The notes under the pieces: model-generated
Told to the model about the DNA's origin: nothing
The model's input: only the letters and a program-made list of their open reading frames with translations
Database searches by the model: none
NCBI RefSeq assembly: GCF_001984215.1
Contig: NZ_CP019420.1
Location: forward strand, 4,154,001-4,218,000
DNA length: 64,000 nt
Source of the DNA: Mycobacterium sp. MS1601
GTDB lineage: Bacteria > Actinomycetota > Actinomycetes > Mycobacteriales > Mycobacteriaceae
Reading direction: 5' to 3'
Position numbers and translations under genes: made by a program
Shown here: positions 16,358-25,195 of the stretch, one piece after another
Position numbering within the stretch: the first letter of the stretch is position 1
Layout: each line of letters starts with the position of its first letter

Positions 16358-17236
16358 ATGATTGTCGGTCCCTTTCTTGCTTCTGAGGCGCTGGCCGCCG
16401 GACTGCTGAACCGGCATGCGTTGCGCACCCGGTGCCGCCCTCTGCTGCCCGGGGTGTACATCGATCGGTCCATGGTGGCGACGCTGTATGACCGCACCGA
16501 GGCCGCGTGGTTGTGGAGCAGACGGCAGGGTGTCATTGCCGGTGCCGCCGCTGCTGCTCTGTACGGCGCCCGGTGGGTTGACAACTCCTGCGACGTCGAC
16601 CTGTTCCACTCCAGTACCAAGCCGCCGAGCGGAGTTCGTGTGCACCGAGGCCGGCTGTTTCCGGAGGAGAAGCGAACGGTCAGCGGCATGCTCGTCACCT
16701 CGCCGGCCAGAACGGGCTTCGATCTTGCTCGCCTCGGCCTGGTCGCCGACGTCGACGCCCTCCTGAAGGCGACGGGCGTCACTGTTGCCGACATCGACGC
16801 GGTGGCCGGAAGTCATCGGGGCTCGCCGCGTCTTCGGCTCCTGGAACAAGTGCTTGCACACGTCGACGCTGGTGCAGAATCGCCGAGAGAATCGTGGTTG
16901 CGACTATTGCTGCAGCGCAATGGTTTTCCACCGGTCGAGACACAGATCGAGGTACGCGACGAGTTCGGTCACTTCGTGGCCCGCTTGGACATGGGCTGGA
17001 AGGAGCTGAAGGTCGCGGTCGAGTATGACGGCGACCAGCACCGCACTGATCGTAAGCAGTATGTCCGCGACATCCGTCGCATCGAAGAGGTGCAGCTGCT
17101 CGGCTGGGCGGTGGTCAGAGTCTTCAAGGAGGACTCGGAGGCTCAGATCGTTCGAGCGGTCAGAGCGGCTCGCGACCGACAGGGAACGCGTGTCACTCAG
17201 CGGCGGAAACGCAACTCAGATCTCGCCCGTGGGTGA
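16358..17236 (+). CDS. DUF559/VSR-fold protein with AbiEi-like N-terminus
   Basis: A 292-residue protein. The N-terminal part (LLNRHALRTRCRPLLPGVYI) is like the winged-helix of AbiEi-type antitoxins. The C-terminal region LKVAVEYDGDQHR...RIEEVQLLGWAVVRVFKED follows the DUF559/VSR endonuclease fold, with the E-x-D core. Such genes are multi-copy in mycobacteria and their role is not settled. Flanking intergenic sequences carry recurrent GTGAC...GTTCAC motifs. The start is ATG 16358. Confidence 0.75.
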   Translation: MIVGPFLASEALAAGLLNRHALRTRCRPLLPGVYIDRSMVATLYDRTEAAWLWSRRQGVIAGAAAAALYGARWVDNSCDVDLFHSSTKPPSGVRVHRGRLFPEEKRTVSGMLVTSPARTGFDLARLGLVADVDALLKATGVTVADIDAVAGSHRGSPRLRLLEQVLAHVDAGAESPRESWLRLLLQRNGFPPVETQIEVRDEFGHFVARLDMGWKELKVAVEYDGDQHRTDRKQYVRDIRRIEEVQLLGWAVVRVFKEDSEAQIVRAVRAARDRQGTRVTQRRKRNSDLARG

Positions 17237-17345
17237 CTGGCGTTCACCGGGGGAAGCTCAATGCCCGCCGAAACGTGAATGCCCACTCGAGTGACCGGCA
17301 GTCACCTGCTGGCGCGAAAGTGGGCCGAAGTTCGCCACACGGTGA

Positions 17346-17450
17346 CACGCGTTCACTTTCGAGCGTTCGGCTTCCTTGAACACGCGTTCACTTTCGAGCG
17401 CTCGGCTTCCTTGGACACGCGTACGCTCTCGGGCGCTCGGCTTGCCTCGA
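17346..17450 (+). repeat. three tandem 35-bp repeats
   Basis: Units at 17346-17380, 17381-17415 and 17416-17450, each starting CACGCGT and containing GCGCTCGGCTTCC or a near form. The first two differ at only 2 positions; the third is more diverged. They fill the gap between two convergent genes. Variation in copy number would be expected between strains. Confidence 0.9.
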
Positions 17451-17455
17451 CCGGG

Positions 17456-18271
17456 CTACCCGCCGCCGAGCTTCTTGTAGACCGCGCCGACGATCGGCGT
17501 GACGATTGCTCTCGGGGTGTAGCCGCTGGCCACAGACATGGCCTTGGACGTCACACCGGGCACCACTCGCATCTTGTTGTGCTCCAAGCCATCCAGTGAC
17601 AGCTTGGCGGTGTAGTCGGTGGAGATCCACAGAAAGTCCGGGATCAGCTTCTCCACCAGCGACTGTTCGGTCTCGGCGGGCAGGGTCTCGCGCACCGGCC
17701 CCGGCGCCAGCAGCGTCACGTGCACGCCGGCGCTCTTGAGCTCACCGCGTAATGACTCGCTGAACGTATTGGCAAACGCCTTGCTGGCCGCATAGGTGGC
17801 GTTGTTGGGAATCGGCGAATTACCCGCAGCCGAACCGGAGATCAGGATGCCGCCGGCGCCGCGGGCCACCATCCCTGGCACCACTGCCAGGGCCAGGTCG
17901 TGAACACCGAGCACGTTGAGCTGAACCTGCTGTTTCTCGCCGGCCGGGTCCAGGTCGGCGATCGCTCCGAACGTCGCGGTGCCGGCGTTGGCGCACAGGA
18001 TCGAGATGTCGCGCTGTGCGAGCTCGTCGCACAGCACGCCACGCGCGGCGGGATCGGCGAGGTCGACGGCACGCACCTCGACGGTGACGCCGTACTGCGC
18101 GGTGATCCGCTCGGCTAGCGCGGTCAGCACCTCCGCGCGACGGGCGGTGATGATCAGGTGATGTCCGCGGGCGGCGAGTTCGAGGGCCAGGGCTTCGCCG
18201 ATGTTCTGGGAGGCGCCGGTGACAACGGCGCGCGCATCGGGATGTGGCTTGGGTACTGGCACGATGGTCAT
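17456..18271 (-). CDS. cmrA: short-chain dehydrogenase, mycolate reductase CmrA-like
   Basis: A 271-residue SDR. The cofactor motif is VTGASQNIGEALALELAARG (TGxxxxxG), NAG is in LCANAGTATFG, the catalytic serine is in LISGSAAGNS, and YAASKAF holds the Y-x-x-x-K pair. Length and position next to Rv2508c-like and Rv2507-like genes match Rv2509/CmrA, which reduces the 3-oxo group in the last step of mycolic acid maturation. It is divergent from the MFS gene with 50 bases between. The hydrophobic C-terminal segment (IVTPIVGAVYKKLGGG) may associate with the membrane. Confidence 0.88.
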   Translation of the reverse strand: MTIVPVPKPHPDARAVVTGASQNIGEALALELAARGHHLIITARRAEVLTALAERITAQYGVTVEVRAVDLADPAARGVLCDELAQRDISILCANAGTATFGAIADLDPAGEKQQVQLNVLGVHDLALAVVPGMVARGAGGILISGSAAGNSPIPNNATYAASKAFANTFSESLRGELKSAGVHVTLLAPGPVRETLPAETEQSLVEKLIPDFLWISTDYTAKLSLDGLEHNKMRVVPGVTSKAMSVASGYTPRAIVTPIVGAVYKKLGGG

Positions 18272-18321
18272 CCTAAACAGCGTGGCCTGCGGCGCAGTGG
18301 CGGGTCGCTAGGGTGACCGGC

Positions 18322-19650
18322 ATGAGCTCCGTGGACGGTCCACCCAAAGCGGCCCGTTCCAGGATCGCCACCTGGGCCATGTGGGATACCGGCTCGACCG
18401 GTCTCGGCGCCATCGTCGTCACATTCGTGTTCTCGGTGTACTTGACCGGCGCTGTCGGCGAAGGCACACCGGGCGGGGCGTCACCGGTGAGCTGGCTGGG
18501 CCGAGCCGAGGCCATCGCGGGCCTGTCTGTCGCGCTACTGGCACCCGTCACCGGAGTGTGGGTGCAGGCCTCTCAGTTGAGGCGCGAGGTGCTGGCGATA
18601 CTGACCGGTCTTGCCGTTGCCGCCGCAGCGTCGATGAGCCTGATCCGCGACGAGCCCGGCTATCTGTTCGCGGGGTTGGCGTTGCTGGCGGTCGCGGCGG
18701 CGTGCGGCGACCTGGCCAGCGTGCCGTACAACGCGCTGCTGCGGCAGCTCTCCACGCCGGAGAACTCGGGTCGGATCTCGGGGTTGGGTTGGGCGGCAGG
18801 CTATTTCGGCAGTGTTCTGCTGTTGGTGCTGGTGTACTTCGGTTTCATCGCCGGTGACGGACCCACCCGCGGGTTTTTGGGCCTGTCCACCGAGGGCGGT
18901 GAGAACATCCGGATGGCGATGCTGCTGGCGGCGGCCTGGTTCGCGATCTTCGCACTGCCGCTGCTGCTGACCATGCACCGCTGGCCGAAGCCGGTGGAGC
19001 CGCCGCGTGAGCGCATCGGCCTGATCGGTGCGTACCGCAAGGTGTGGACCGACATCTCCGCCGAGTGGCACCGGGACCGCAACCTGGTGTTCTACCTGGC
19101 GGCCAGCGCGGTCTTCCGCGACGGCTTGGCCGGGGTGTTCGCCTTCGGTGCGGTGCTCGGTGTCTCGGTGTACGGACTCACCGAAGCCGATGTGCTGATC
19201 TTCGGTATCGCGGCGTGCATCGTTGCGGCGGTAGGTGCGGTGGTCGGCGGCATGGTCGACGACCGGGTGGGATCCAAGCCCGTCATCGTCACCTCGCTGA
19301 CGGCCATGATCATCACCGGGCTGACCTTGCTCACCCTGTCGGGTTCCGTGGCGTTCTGGGTGTGCGGGCTGCTGCTGTGTCTGTTCGTCGGGCCCACCCA
19401 ATCCTCGGCACGCACCCAATTGCTGCGGATGACCGTCGACGGCCGCGAGGGTGTGGCGTTCGGGCTCTACACGATGACGGGCCGGGCGGTGTCGTTCCTG
19501 GCGCCGTGGATGTTCTTCATGTTCATCGACGCGTTCGGCACCGATCGCGCGGGCACCGCCGGACTGTGTGTGGTGCTGGGCGCCGGGCTGCTGGCCATGC
19601 TGTTCGTGAAGGTGCCACGCCACACTGCGCACTCAGCCCACTCTGTCTGA
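18322..19650 (+). CDS. MFS transporter, UMF1/Atg22-like (Rv2508c-like)
   Basis: About 442 residues with roughly twelve hydrophobic helices. The N-terminus (ATWAMWDTGSTGLGAIVVTF) and the mid-protein stretch PENSGRISGLGWAAGYFGSV are hallmarks of the UMF1 branch of the major facilitator superfamily. The second half contains GGMVDDRVGSKPV, the MFS loop motif. ATG 18322 is preferred over in-frame GTG 18313, which lies in its ribosome site (AGGGTGACC). The substrate is unknown. It is adjacent to and divergent from cmrA, as in M. tuberculosis, but a link to mycolate export is only a guess. Confidence 0.85.
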   Translation: MSSVDGPPKAARSRIATWAMWDTGSTGLGAIVVTFVFSVYLTGAVGEGTPGGASPVSWLGRAEAIAGLSVALLAPVTGVWVQASQLRREVLAILTGLAVAAAASMSLIRDEPGYLFAGLALLAVAAACGDLASVPYNALLRQLSTPENSGRISGLGWAAGYFGSVLLLVLVYFGFIAGDGPTRGFLGLSTEGGENIRMAMLLAAAWFAIFALPLLLTMHRWPKPVEPPRERIGLIGAYRKVWTDISAEWHRDRNLVFYLAASAVFRDGLAGVFAFGAVLGVSVYGLTEADVLIFGIAACIVAAVGAVVGGMVDDRVGSKPVIVTSLTAMIITGLTLLTLSGSVAFWVCGLLLCLFVGPTQSSARTQLLRMTVDGREGVAFGLYTMTGRAVSFLAPWMFFMFIDAFGTDRAGTAGLCVVLGAGLLAMLFVKVPRHTAHSAHSV

Positions 19651-19658
19651 TTGCGCAG

Positions 19659-20399
19659 TCACCCCGCTGACGCGCAGATGGTCAGGCCTGTGCCCGTCCG
19701 CTTGCGCACCTGCTCACCGTCCACCGATACCGTGCACGTCACCTCGCGGCCCACGTTGAGCACCGTCACACTGGCGGCGTTCAGCGCCGGCGACGACAGG
19801 CTCACCTCTTTGGTCCACGGCAGTACCACGTTGAATTCCATCTGCAGCACCCCGCCGGCATCGACGTAGGTGATGCTGATCGCCCGTCCTACCCCGTCGA
19901 CGGTGTACACCACCGGCTCGCTGACACCGGGCACTGTCGTGGTGGGTGGCAGCAACGGTATCGATGTCGTCGGGGTGGGCGTCGCAGTCGTGGTCCGGGG
20001 GATCGGCGGCGGTGCCCGCGTCGGGGTGGGTGTCGTCGGTTCCTGAGCCACCGGCGGCAGCGGCGCCACGAAGGTGCTTTCCTTCGAATTGGTTTCGTTG
20101 ATCACCAGCGCGATCACCAGGCCGACCACGATCAGGACAGCAGTGCCTGCAGCCAGCCAGAGCCACCGCGGTGAGCGGGGTTCCGGCGGCTCCGGCGGCT
20201 GCTGCATCGGCTGCTGGGTCTGCGTCCAGTAGGGCGGCAGCTGCTGGGTGGGGTTGTTGGGCGCATAGCTGGGATAGCTGTACGGCCCGGCGTACGCCGG
20301 GTCCGGGTAGGGGGCGTTTTGGTCGCCCATCGGCTGCGTCGGCTGGGACCAGCCGCCGCGATATGGATCAGACCCGTCGGGTCGGCGCGGATCGCTCAT
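19659..20399 (-). CDS. proline-rich membrane protein with MmpS-like domain (Rv2507-like)
   Basis: A 246-residue protein. Residues 1-80 are proline/tyrosine/glutamine-rich and cytoplasmic, 85-107 form one membrane helix (WLWLAAGTAVLIVVGLVIAL), 120-165 a Pro/Thr linker, and the extracytoplasmic end has VVYTVDGVGRAISITYVDAG, FNVVLPWTKEVS and CTVSVDGEQV, the MmpS pattern. MmpS proteins assist MmpL lipid exporters, but no mmpL is nearby. Start ATG 20399 is clear. It is convergent with the MFS gene (8 bases apart). Confidence 0.82.
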   Translation of the reverse strand: MSDPRRPDGSDPYRGGWSQPTQPMGDQNAPYPDPAYAGPYSYPSYAPNNPTQQLPPYWTQTQQPMQQPPEPPEPRSPRWLWLAAGTAVLIVVGLVIALVINETNSKESTFVAPLPPVAQEPTTPTPTRAPPPIPRTTTATPTPTTSIPLLPPTTTVPGVSEPVVYTVDGVGRAISITYVDAGGVLQMEFNVVLPWTKEVSLSSPALNAASVTVLNVGREVTCTVSVDGEQVRKRTGTGLTICASAG

Positions 20400-20507
20400 G
20401 CCCACCTCATGTTCGCCCACGCTACCCGCGTGGGCCCGGATCCCGGACAACATGGCCGGGTACAAACCGATACGGTGTCGGCGGACTAGGAACACGGGAG
20501 GCGTTCG

Positions 20508-22379
20508 GTGGGACCGCGAGTGCGCGCGATCTACGGCGCATCGCTGTCGCCCGATGCGACGGCGTTCGCGCACATCGTCGACGACGGCGGCTACCCCCGC
20601 GCTGTGCAGCGCTTCCTGCGCGGCTGGCGCGCCAGCTCCTCGCGCGACGTGGAACTTCCCGTTGACGGTCCCGTCACCCGGGTCATCCATTCCGCCGACG
20701 GCCACTGGCTGGCGTGCGAGGTGGCTCCCGACGGTGCCTCCCGCACCCAGATCTGGGTGGTCACCACCGACCCTGACGACCGTGATGCGCGCCGGATCGA
20801 CGGCCTGGGCTCGGACACCGATGACGCCACCGCCGAGCTGATCGGTTGGGACGGTACCCAGGTGGCCGCGATCCTGACCGGCCAAGACGGTGTCGGCGAG
20901 TCCTGTCTGATCGACCCGGCGACCGGCAACCGGATCGTGCTGGACCGACGTTCGGCAGGCCGGCTGGTCGATTCGTGGGCGGGCGCCTCGCTGGTGCGGG
21001 TCGGGCCGCGAGGGTACCGCGAGTTGCTGATGTTGCGCGGACTCACCGAGATCTCGCTTCTGCCATACGATCCCGGCTCCGTGACCGACATGGGTGTGAT
21101 ACTCGACGACCACGGTCCCCGTCGGCTGCGTTCGGGTGCTGAGGGCGACAACATGGAGCTCTACCAGCCGGCTTCCACGTATGGCCCCAACAGCACCGAG
21201 GGTTTTGTGCGTGCGCTGATTCGCTCGGACAACGGCGCCGACCACGCCCGGCTGCTGGAGGTCACGGTCACCGAGGACGGCGTGACGTATCACGTGGTGG
21301 CCGAGAAACCGGGCTACGAGCTCGACGAGTTCGTGGTCAGCGACGACATGTCCACGGTCGCGATCCTGTGGAACATCAACGGCTGCAGCGAGTTACAGAT
21401 ACTTCAGTACGCGGATTACACACTGTCGCCGCCCATCCCGCTGCCCGGCCTGGTGGCAAGTGAGTTGTCGATCAGCGCGGGTGGCTCCATGGTGGCCATG
21501 ACCGTCGAGAGCCCGTGGCAGCCAAGGACGGTCGAACTGGTGGACACCAGGACGCTGGAGTGGGAAGCGGTGGACCGTGTGCCCATGTCGGGTCCGCTGG
21601 CGTCGGCGCCCACCCTGGACACCATCGTCGCGCGCGACGGAATGAAGATCACCGCGTGGCGGTACGCACCCCCGCCGGGGGTGGACAGCATCGGAGCGCT
21701 GATCTATCTGCACGGCGGACCCGAAGGCCAGTCGCGTCCCGGGTACAGCGAGGTGTTCCCGCAGTTGCTCAACGAAGGCATCACGGTGCTGACGCCCAAT
21801 GTCCGTGGTTCCGGTGGTTTCGGGCGCTCGTTCATGCACGCCGACGACCGGGAGCGCCGCTTCGCGGCCATCGACGACGTCGCTGACTGCGTTCACCATC
21901 TGGTGGACAACGGCTTCGCCGAGCGGGACTGTGTCGCGGTGGGCGGGTGGTCCTACGGCGGCTATCTGACCCTGGCGTCGTTGACCTTCCATCCGGAGTT
22001 GTTTGCCGCGGGCGTCAGCATCTGCGGGATGAGCGACCTCAGCACCTTCTACCGGAACACCGAGGCGTGGATTGCCGCGGCGGCCTACCCCAAGTACGGG
22101 CACCCGATCAGTGACCGGGACCTGTTGGATCAGTTGTCGCCGTTGCTGAGAGTGGATGCGTTGACGGCCCCGCTGCTGCTGGTACACGGTGGCAACGACA
22201 CCAATGTGCCGGTGGGGGAGTCTGATCAGATGGCGCAGGCGCTGCGCGAGCGGGGGCGCACCGTGCGCTACCTGGTGTTCGACGACGACGGGCATGAGAT
22301 CGCCAAGCGGGAGAACCGCGCCGCCCTGGCCAATGCGGTGTGTGAATGGCTGCACAGCGCCTTCACAGCCGCTCGCTAG
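20508..22379 (+). CDS. S9-family serine peptidase (acylaminoacyl/prolyl oligopeptidase type)
   Basis: A 623-residue protein. Residues about 1-370 are a beta-propeller-like region that limits access to the active site; the C-terminal alpha/beta-hydrolase has the oxyanion region YLHGGPEGQ, nucleophile S in GGWSYGGY, acid D in HGGNDTNVP and histidine in DDDGHEI. There is no signal peptide, so it is cytoplasmic. It starts at GTG 20508 with GGGAGGCG upstream. It would cleave short peptides or act as an esterase; the precise specificity cannot be told. Confidence 0.88.
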   Translation: MGPRVRAIYGASLSPDATAFAHIVDDGGYPRAVQRFLRGWRASSSRDVELPVDGPVTRVIHSADGHWLACEVAPDGASRTQIWVVTTDPDDRDARRIDGLGSDTDDATAELIGWDGTQVAAILTGQDGVGESCLIDPATGNRIVLDRRSAGRLVDSWAGASLVRVGPRGYRELLMLRGLTEISLLPYDPGSVTDMGVILDDHGPRRLRSGAEGDNMELYQPASTYGPNSTEGFVRALIRSDNGADHARLLEVTVTEDGVTYHVVAEKPGYELDEFVVSDDMSTVAILWNINGCSELQILQYADYTLSPPIPLPGLVASELSISAGGSMVAMTVESPWQPRTVELVDTRTLEWEAVDRVPMSGPLASAPTLDTIVARDGMKITAWRYAPPPGVDSIGALIYLHGGPEGQSRPGYSEVFPQLLNEGITVLTPNVRGSGGFGRSFMHADDRERRFAAIDDVADCVHHLVDNGFAERDCVAVGGWSYGGYLTLASLTFHPELFAAGVSICGMSDLSTFYRNTEAWIAAAAYPKYGHPISDRDLLDQLSPLLRVDALTAPLLLVHGGNDTNVPVGESDQMAQALRERGRTVRYLVFDDDGHEIAKRENRAALANAVCEWLHSAFTAAR

Positions 22380-22487
22380 ACACGTCACGCGGTGCGGCCA
22401 AAACGCCACCAAATCGTCATGTTTGGAGATTTTGCGCACGGGTAAACCTTGCTTCGCCAGGTAGTGAGATGTCGAACGGAGGCTCTG

Positions 22488-22697
22488 ATGCGACGCGGTG
22501 GTCTACTCGGCGTGATTGTCCTGATCTGGCTTTTGATCGGAGTGTTTGCCGCGTTTCAGCGGGGGTACTTCGAGAGCGCTGAAACCAACTGCGCGACAGC
22601 GGGTTCCATTGCACTGACCGTAGTGGTGGGGCCGTTGAATTACGCGGGTGTCAATCCGACGGTGGAGAGCTGCAACTTGCCGCAGCCCAGCGCCTAG
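22488..22697 (+). CDS. small single-pass membrane protein
   Basis: Sixty-nine residues from ATG 22488 with GGAGG nine bases upstream. Residues 5-24 (LLGVIVLIWLLIGVFAAFQR) are one membrane helix, followed by a short outer part with two cysteines. Small proteins of this kind are common in mycobacteria, often next to a DUF6131 gene as here. No function is known. Confidence 0.7.
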   Translation: MRRGGLLGVIVLIWLLIGVFAAFQRGYFESAETNCATAGSIALTVVVGPLNYAGVNPTVESCNLPQPSA

Positions 22698-22737
22698 GGC
22701 CCGTACAGAGAATTCAGTTCACTGAAAGGTAGGAACC

Positions 22738-22893
22738 ATGATCGTCCTCGGAGCTATCCTGCTCATTCTGGGCTTCGTGTTGAACATCAACATTCTGTGG
22801 ACCATCGGCATCATCTTGCTGGTGATCGGCGCCGTCTTCTGGATTCTGGGAGCGGTTGGCCGTCCGGTGGCTGGGCGCAAAGCCTGGTATTAG
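22738..22893 (+). CDS. DUF6131-like tiny membrane protein
   Basis: Fifty-one residues from ATG 22738, with GGTAGGAACC upstream. It is almost wholly hydrophobic: MIVLGAILLILGFVLNINIL, then TIGIILLVIGAVFWILGAVG, and a basic tail GRPVAGRKAWY, so two membrane helices in a hairpin. This matches the mycobacterial DUF6131 type as remembered. It is probably co-transcribed with the preceding small membrane gene (40 bases between). Confidence 0.75.
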   Translation: MIVLGAILLILGFVLNINILWTIGIILLVIGAVFWILGAVGRPVAGRKAWY

Positions 22894-22898
22894 AGCCG

Positions 22899-23519
22899 TC
22901 ACGACCCGTCGATCGCGCAACGAAGCGCGGCCAGGGTCATAGCACGCAGTACCGCACGTGACTGCGGTGCGGAGCCGGTCGGGTTTGCCCCGACCGGCTT
23001 CGTGCTGTACGGGGTCGAGTTGATCAACCCGAATGCTGCGTGCGCCATCAACCGTGCGTCTGCCTCGGCCAGACCCGGGTGAACCTGCTGGAGTACGTGC
23101 ACCCACACCTCCACATACTGTCGCTGGCTGCGACGCACCTGACGCAGGGCGGCGGCCGGCAATTGGCTCAGGTCGCGGTCCTGGATGCGGATCAGGTCCG
23201 GTTCGCCGAGTGCGAAGTCCAGATGGAAGTCGATGAGCCCCGTCAATGCGGCTTCAGGGGTTTCGACCTGGTTCACCACAGCGCGCCCGCCGTTGTGCAG
23301 GCGGGTGCTGATCCCCACCAGCAGTTCCACCAGCATGGCCTCCTTGTTGGGGAAGTGCCGGTAGATCGCCGGTCCGCTGACGTTCGCGGCGGCGCCGATG
23401 TCCTCGAGTCGCACGCTCAAAAATCCCCGCTCGGCGAACTGCCGTTCAGCGGCTTTCAACAGTAGCGAGCGTCGGTCGGACTTGGCCTGGCTGCGCCTGG
23501 TCGCGTTCGGGGTGGACAT
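22899..23519 (-). CDS. TetR-family regulator of the leucine/acyl-CoA operon (Rv2506-like)
   Basis: A 206-residue TetR protein. The helix-turn-helix is in residues about 15-60 (LLLKAAERQFAERGFLSV, then IGAAANVSGPAIYRHFPNKE); the rest is the ligand-binding bundle. It is divergent from accD1, with two 16-bp GTTA-N8-TAAC palindromes in the 102 bases between, so it very likely represses both itself and the catabolic run. The ligand may be an acyl-CoA of leucine breakdown. The position matches Rv2506 of M. tuberculosis, but fadD35 and scoAB, which lie between there, are absent here. Confidence 0.88.
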   Translation of the reverse strand: MSTPNATRRSQAKSDRRSLLLKAAERQFAERGFLSVRLEDIGAAANVSGPAIYRHFPNKEAMLVELLVGISTRLHNGGRAVVNQVETPEAALTGLIDFHLDFALGEPDLIRIQDRDLSQLPAAALRQVRRSQRQYVEVWVHVLQQVHPGLAEADARLMAHAAFGLINSTPYSTKPVGANPTGSAPQSRAVLRAMTLAALRCAIDGS

Positions 23520-23559
23520 CTCGGCGCCTCCGCCTGGAATTCCGTGCTGGACAACTTCA

Positions 23560-23600
23560 GTTAATCATGACTAACATACCATCAGTTATTCGTCATTAAC
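23560..23600. promoter_or_regulatory. twin operators GTTA-N8-TAAC
   Basis: GTTAATCATGACTAAC (23560-23575) and GTTATTCGTCATTAAC (23585-23600) share the same half-sites and spacer length, 25 bases apart. They sit between the TetR start and the accD1 start, the second only 21 bases before the accD1 ATG. Two palindromic sites in a divergent promoter are the usual TetR arrangement. Confidence 0.75.
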
Positions 23601-23621
23601 CGAAATAGCGATGGAGTGGGC

Positions 23622-25190
23622 ATGACCTCCGTGTTGTCCAACCACAGACAGCTGGCCAACCGCGAGCAGCACCTCGAACTGGCGGCCCAGTTGCGCGACA
23701 AGTTGTCGATCGCCGCGCTGGGTGGTCCGGAAAAATCCCGCGAGCGCCACGTAGCCCGCGGCAAGTTGCTGCCCCGCGACCGCGTGGACGGGCTGCTGGA
23801 TCCGGGCAGTCCGCTGCTGGAGGTGGCTCCGCTGGCGGCGGACGGCATGTACGACGACGAATGCCCCGGTGCGGGAATGATTGTCGGTATCGGTCGGGTG
23901 TCGGGGCGCGAATGCATGATCGTCGCGAACGACGCCACCGTCAAAGGTGGTACCTACTACCCGATCACAGTGAAAAAGCATCTGCGGGCCCAGGAGATCG
24001 CCGCCCAGAATCGGCTGCCGTGCCTGTATCTGGTGGACTCCGGCGGGGCGTTCCTGCCGCGTCAAGATGAGGTGTTTCCCGACCGGGACCACTTCGGCCG
24101 GATCTTCTACAACCAGGCGACGATGAGCGCCAAGGGAATTCCACAGATCGCCGCAGTGCTCGGGTCCTGCACCGCGGGAGGGGCATACGTGCCCGCGATG
24201 AGCGACGAGGCCGTCATCGTGCGCAACCAGGGCACCATCTTCCTCGGTGGACCGCCTCTGGTGAAAGCCGCCACCGGTGAAGTGGTAACCGCGGAGGAAC
24301 TCGGTGGAGGCGAACTACATTCGCGGACCTCCGGCGTCACCGACCATCTGGCTCACGACGACCGCGACGCGTTGCGCATCGTGCGCGACATCATCGCAAG
24401 CCTTGGGCCGCGGGAACCGTCACCGTGGGAAGTGCGCCCGACGGTGGACGCCATCGCCGATCAACGTGAGCTCTACGACGTGGTGCCCACCGATCCTCGG
24501 GTGCCCTACGACGTGCGTGAGGTCATCACCCGTGTTGTCGACGGCGGTGTGTTCAGTGAGTTCAAGGCCGAGTACGGACAGACGTTGGTCACCGCCTTCG
24601 CCCACATCCACGGACACCCGGTGGGCATCGTCGCCAACAACGGCGTACTGTTCGGCGAATCCGCCCTCAAGGGAGCACATTTCATAGAACTGTGCGACAA
24701 GCGCACAATCCCGCTGGTGTTCCTGCAGAACATCTCCGGGTTCATGGTCGGCCGCGATTACGAGGCTGGCGGCATCGCCAAGCACGGCGCCAAGATGGTG
24801 ACCGCGGTGGCCTGTGCACGGGTGCCCAAGTTGACAGTGGTGATCGGCGGCTCCTATGGCGCCGGCAACTATTCGATGTGCGGACGCGCGTACTCGCCGC
24901 GGTTCCTGTGGATGTGGCCGAATGCTCGCATCTCGGTGATGGGCGGTGAACAGGCCGCATCGGTACTGGCGACGGTCAGAGGTGACATGACCGCGGAGCA
25001 GGAAGAGGAGTTCAAAGCGCCTATTCGTGCCCAGTACGAGTCGCAGGGCAATCCGTACTACTCGACGGCCCGGCTCTGGGATGACGGGGTGATCGACCCG
25101 GCTGACACCCGAACTGTTCTGGGACTGGCTCTTTCAGTGACCGCTAACGCACCGGTGGAACCGGTGTCCTACGGCGTCTTCCGGATGTGA
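23622..25190 (+). CDS. accD1: acyl-CoA (methylcrotonyl-CoA) carboxylase beta subunit
   Basis: A 522-residue carboxyltransferase. ATG 23622 is preferred, with GGAG just upstream; GTG 23616 is also in frame. The N-terminal half shows [12 protein letters not shown] and the oxyanion region [16 protein letters not shown]; the C-terminal half shows [18 protein letters not shown] and [18 protein letters not shown], typical of 3-methylcrotonyl-CoA and geranyl-CoA carboxylases. With AccA1 it carboxylates methylcrotonyl-CoA in leucine catabolism. It is the first gene of a closely packed run and overlaps accA1. Confidence 0.95.
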   Translation: MTSVLSNHRQLANREQHLELAAQLRDKLSIAALGGPEKSRERHVARGKLLPRDRVDGLLDPGSPLLEVAPLAADGMYDDECPGAGMIVGIGRVSGRECMIVANDATVKGGTYYPITVKKHLRAQEIAAQNRLPCLYLVDSGGAFLPRQDEVFPDRDHFGRIFYNQATMSAKGIPQIAAVLGSCTAGGAYVPAMSDEAVIVRNQGTIFLGGPPLVKAATGEVVTAEELGGGELHSRTSGVTDHLAHDDRDALRIVRDIIASLGPREPSPWEVRPTVDAIADQRELYDVVPTDPRVPYDVREVITRVVDGGVFSEFKAEYGQTLVTAFAHIHGHPVGIVANNGVLFGESALKGAHFIELCDKRTIPLVFLQNISGFMVGRDYEAGGIAKHGAKMVTAVACARVPKLTVVIGGSYGAGNYSMCGRAYSPRFLWMWPNARISVMGGEQAASVLATVRGDMTAEQEEEFKAPIRAQYESQGNPYYSTARLWDDGVIDPADTRTVLGLALSVTANAPVEPVSYGVFRM

Positions 25191-25195
25191 GTGGC

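Noticed and set aside
17346..17450. Possible CRISPR array (35-bp repeats)
   Set aside because: Units are directly adjacent with no spacers, and no cas gene is nearby; it is a simple tandem repeat.
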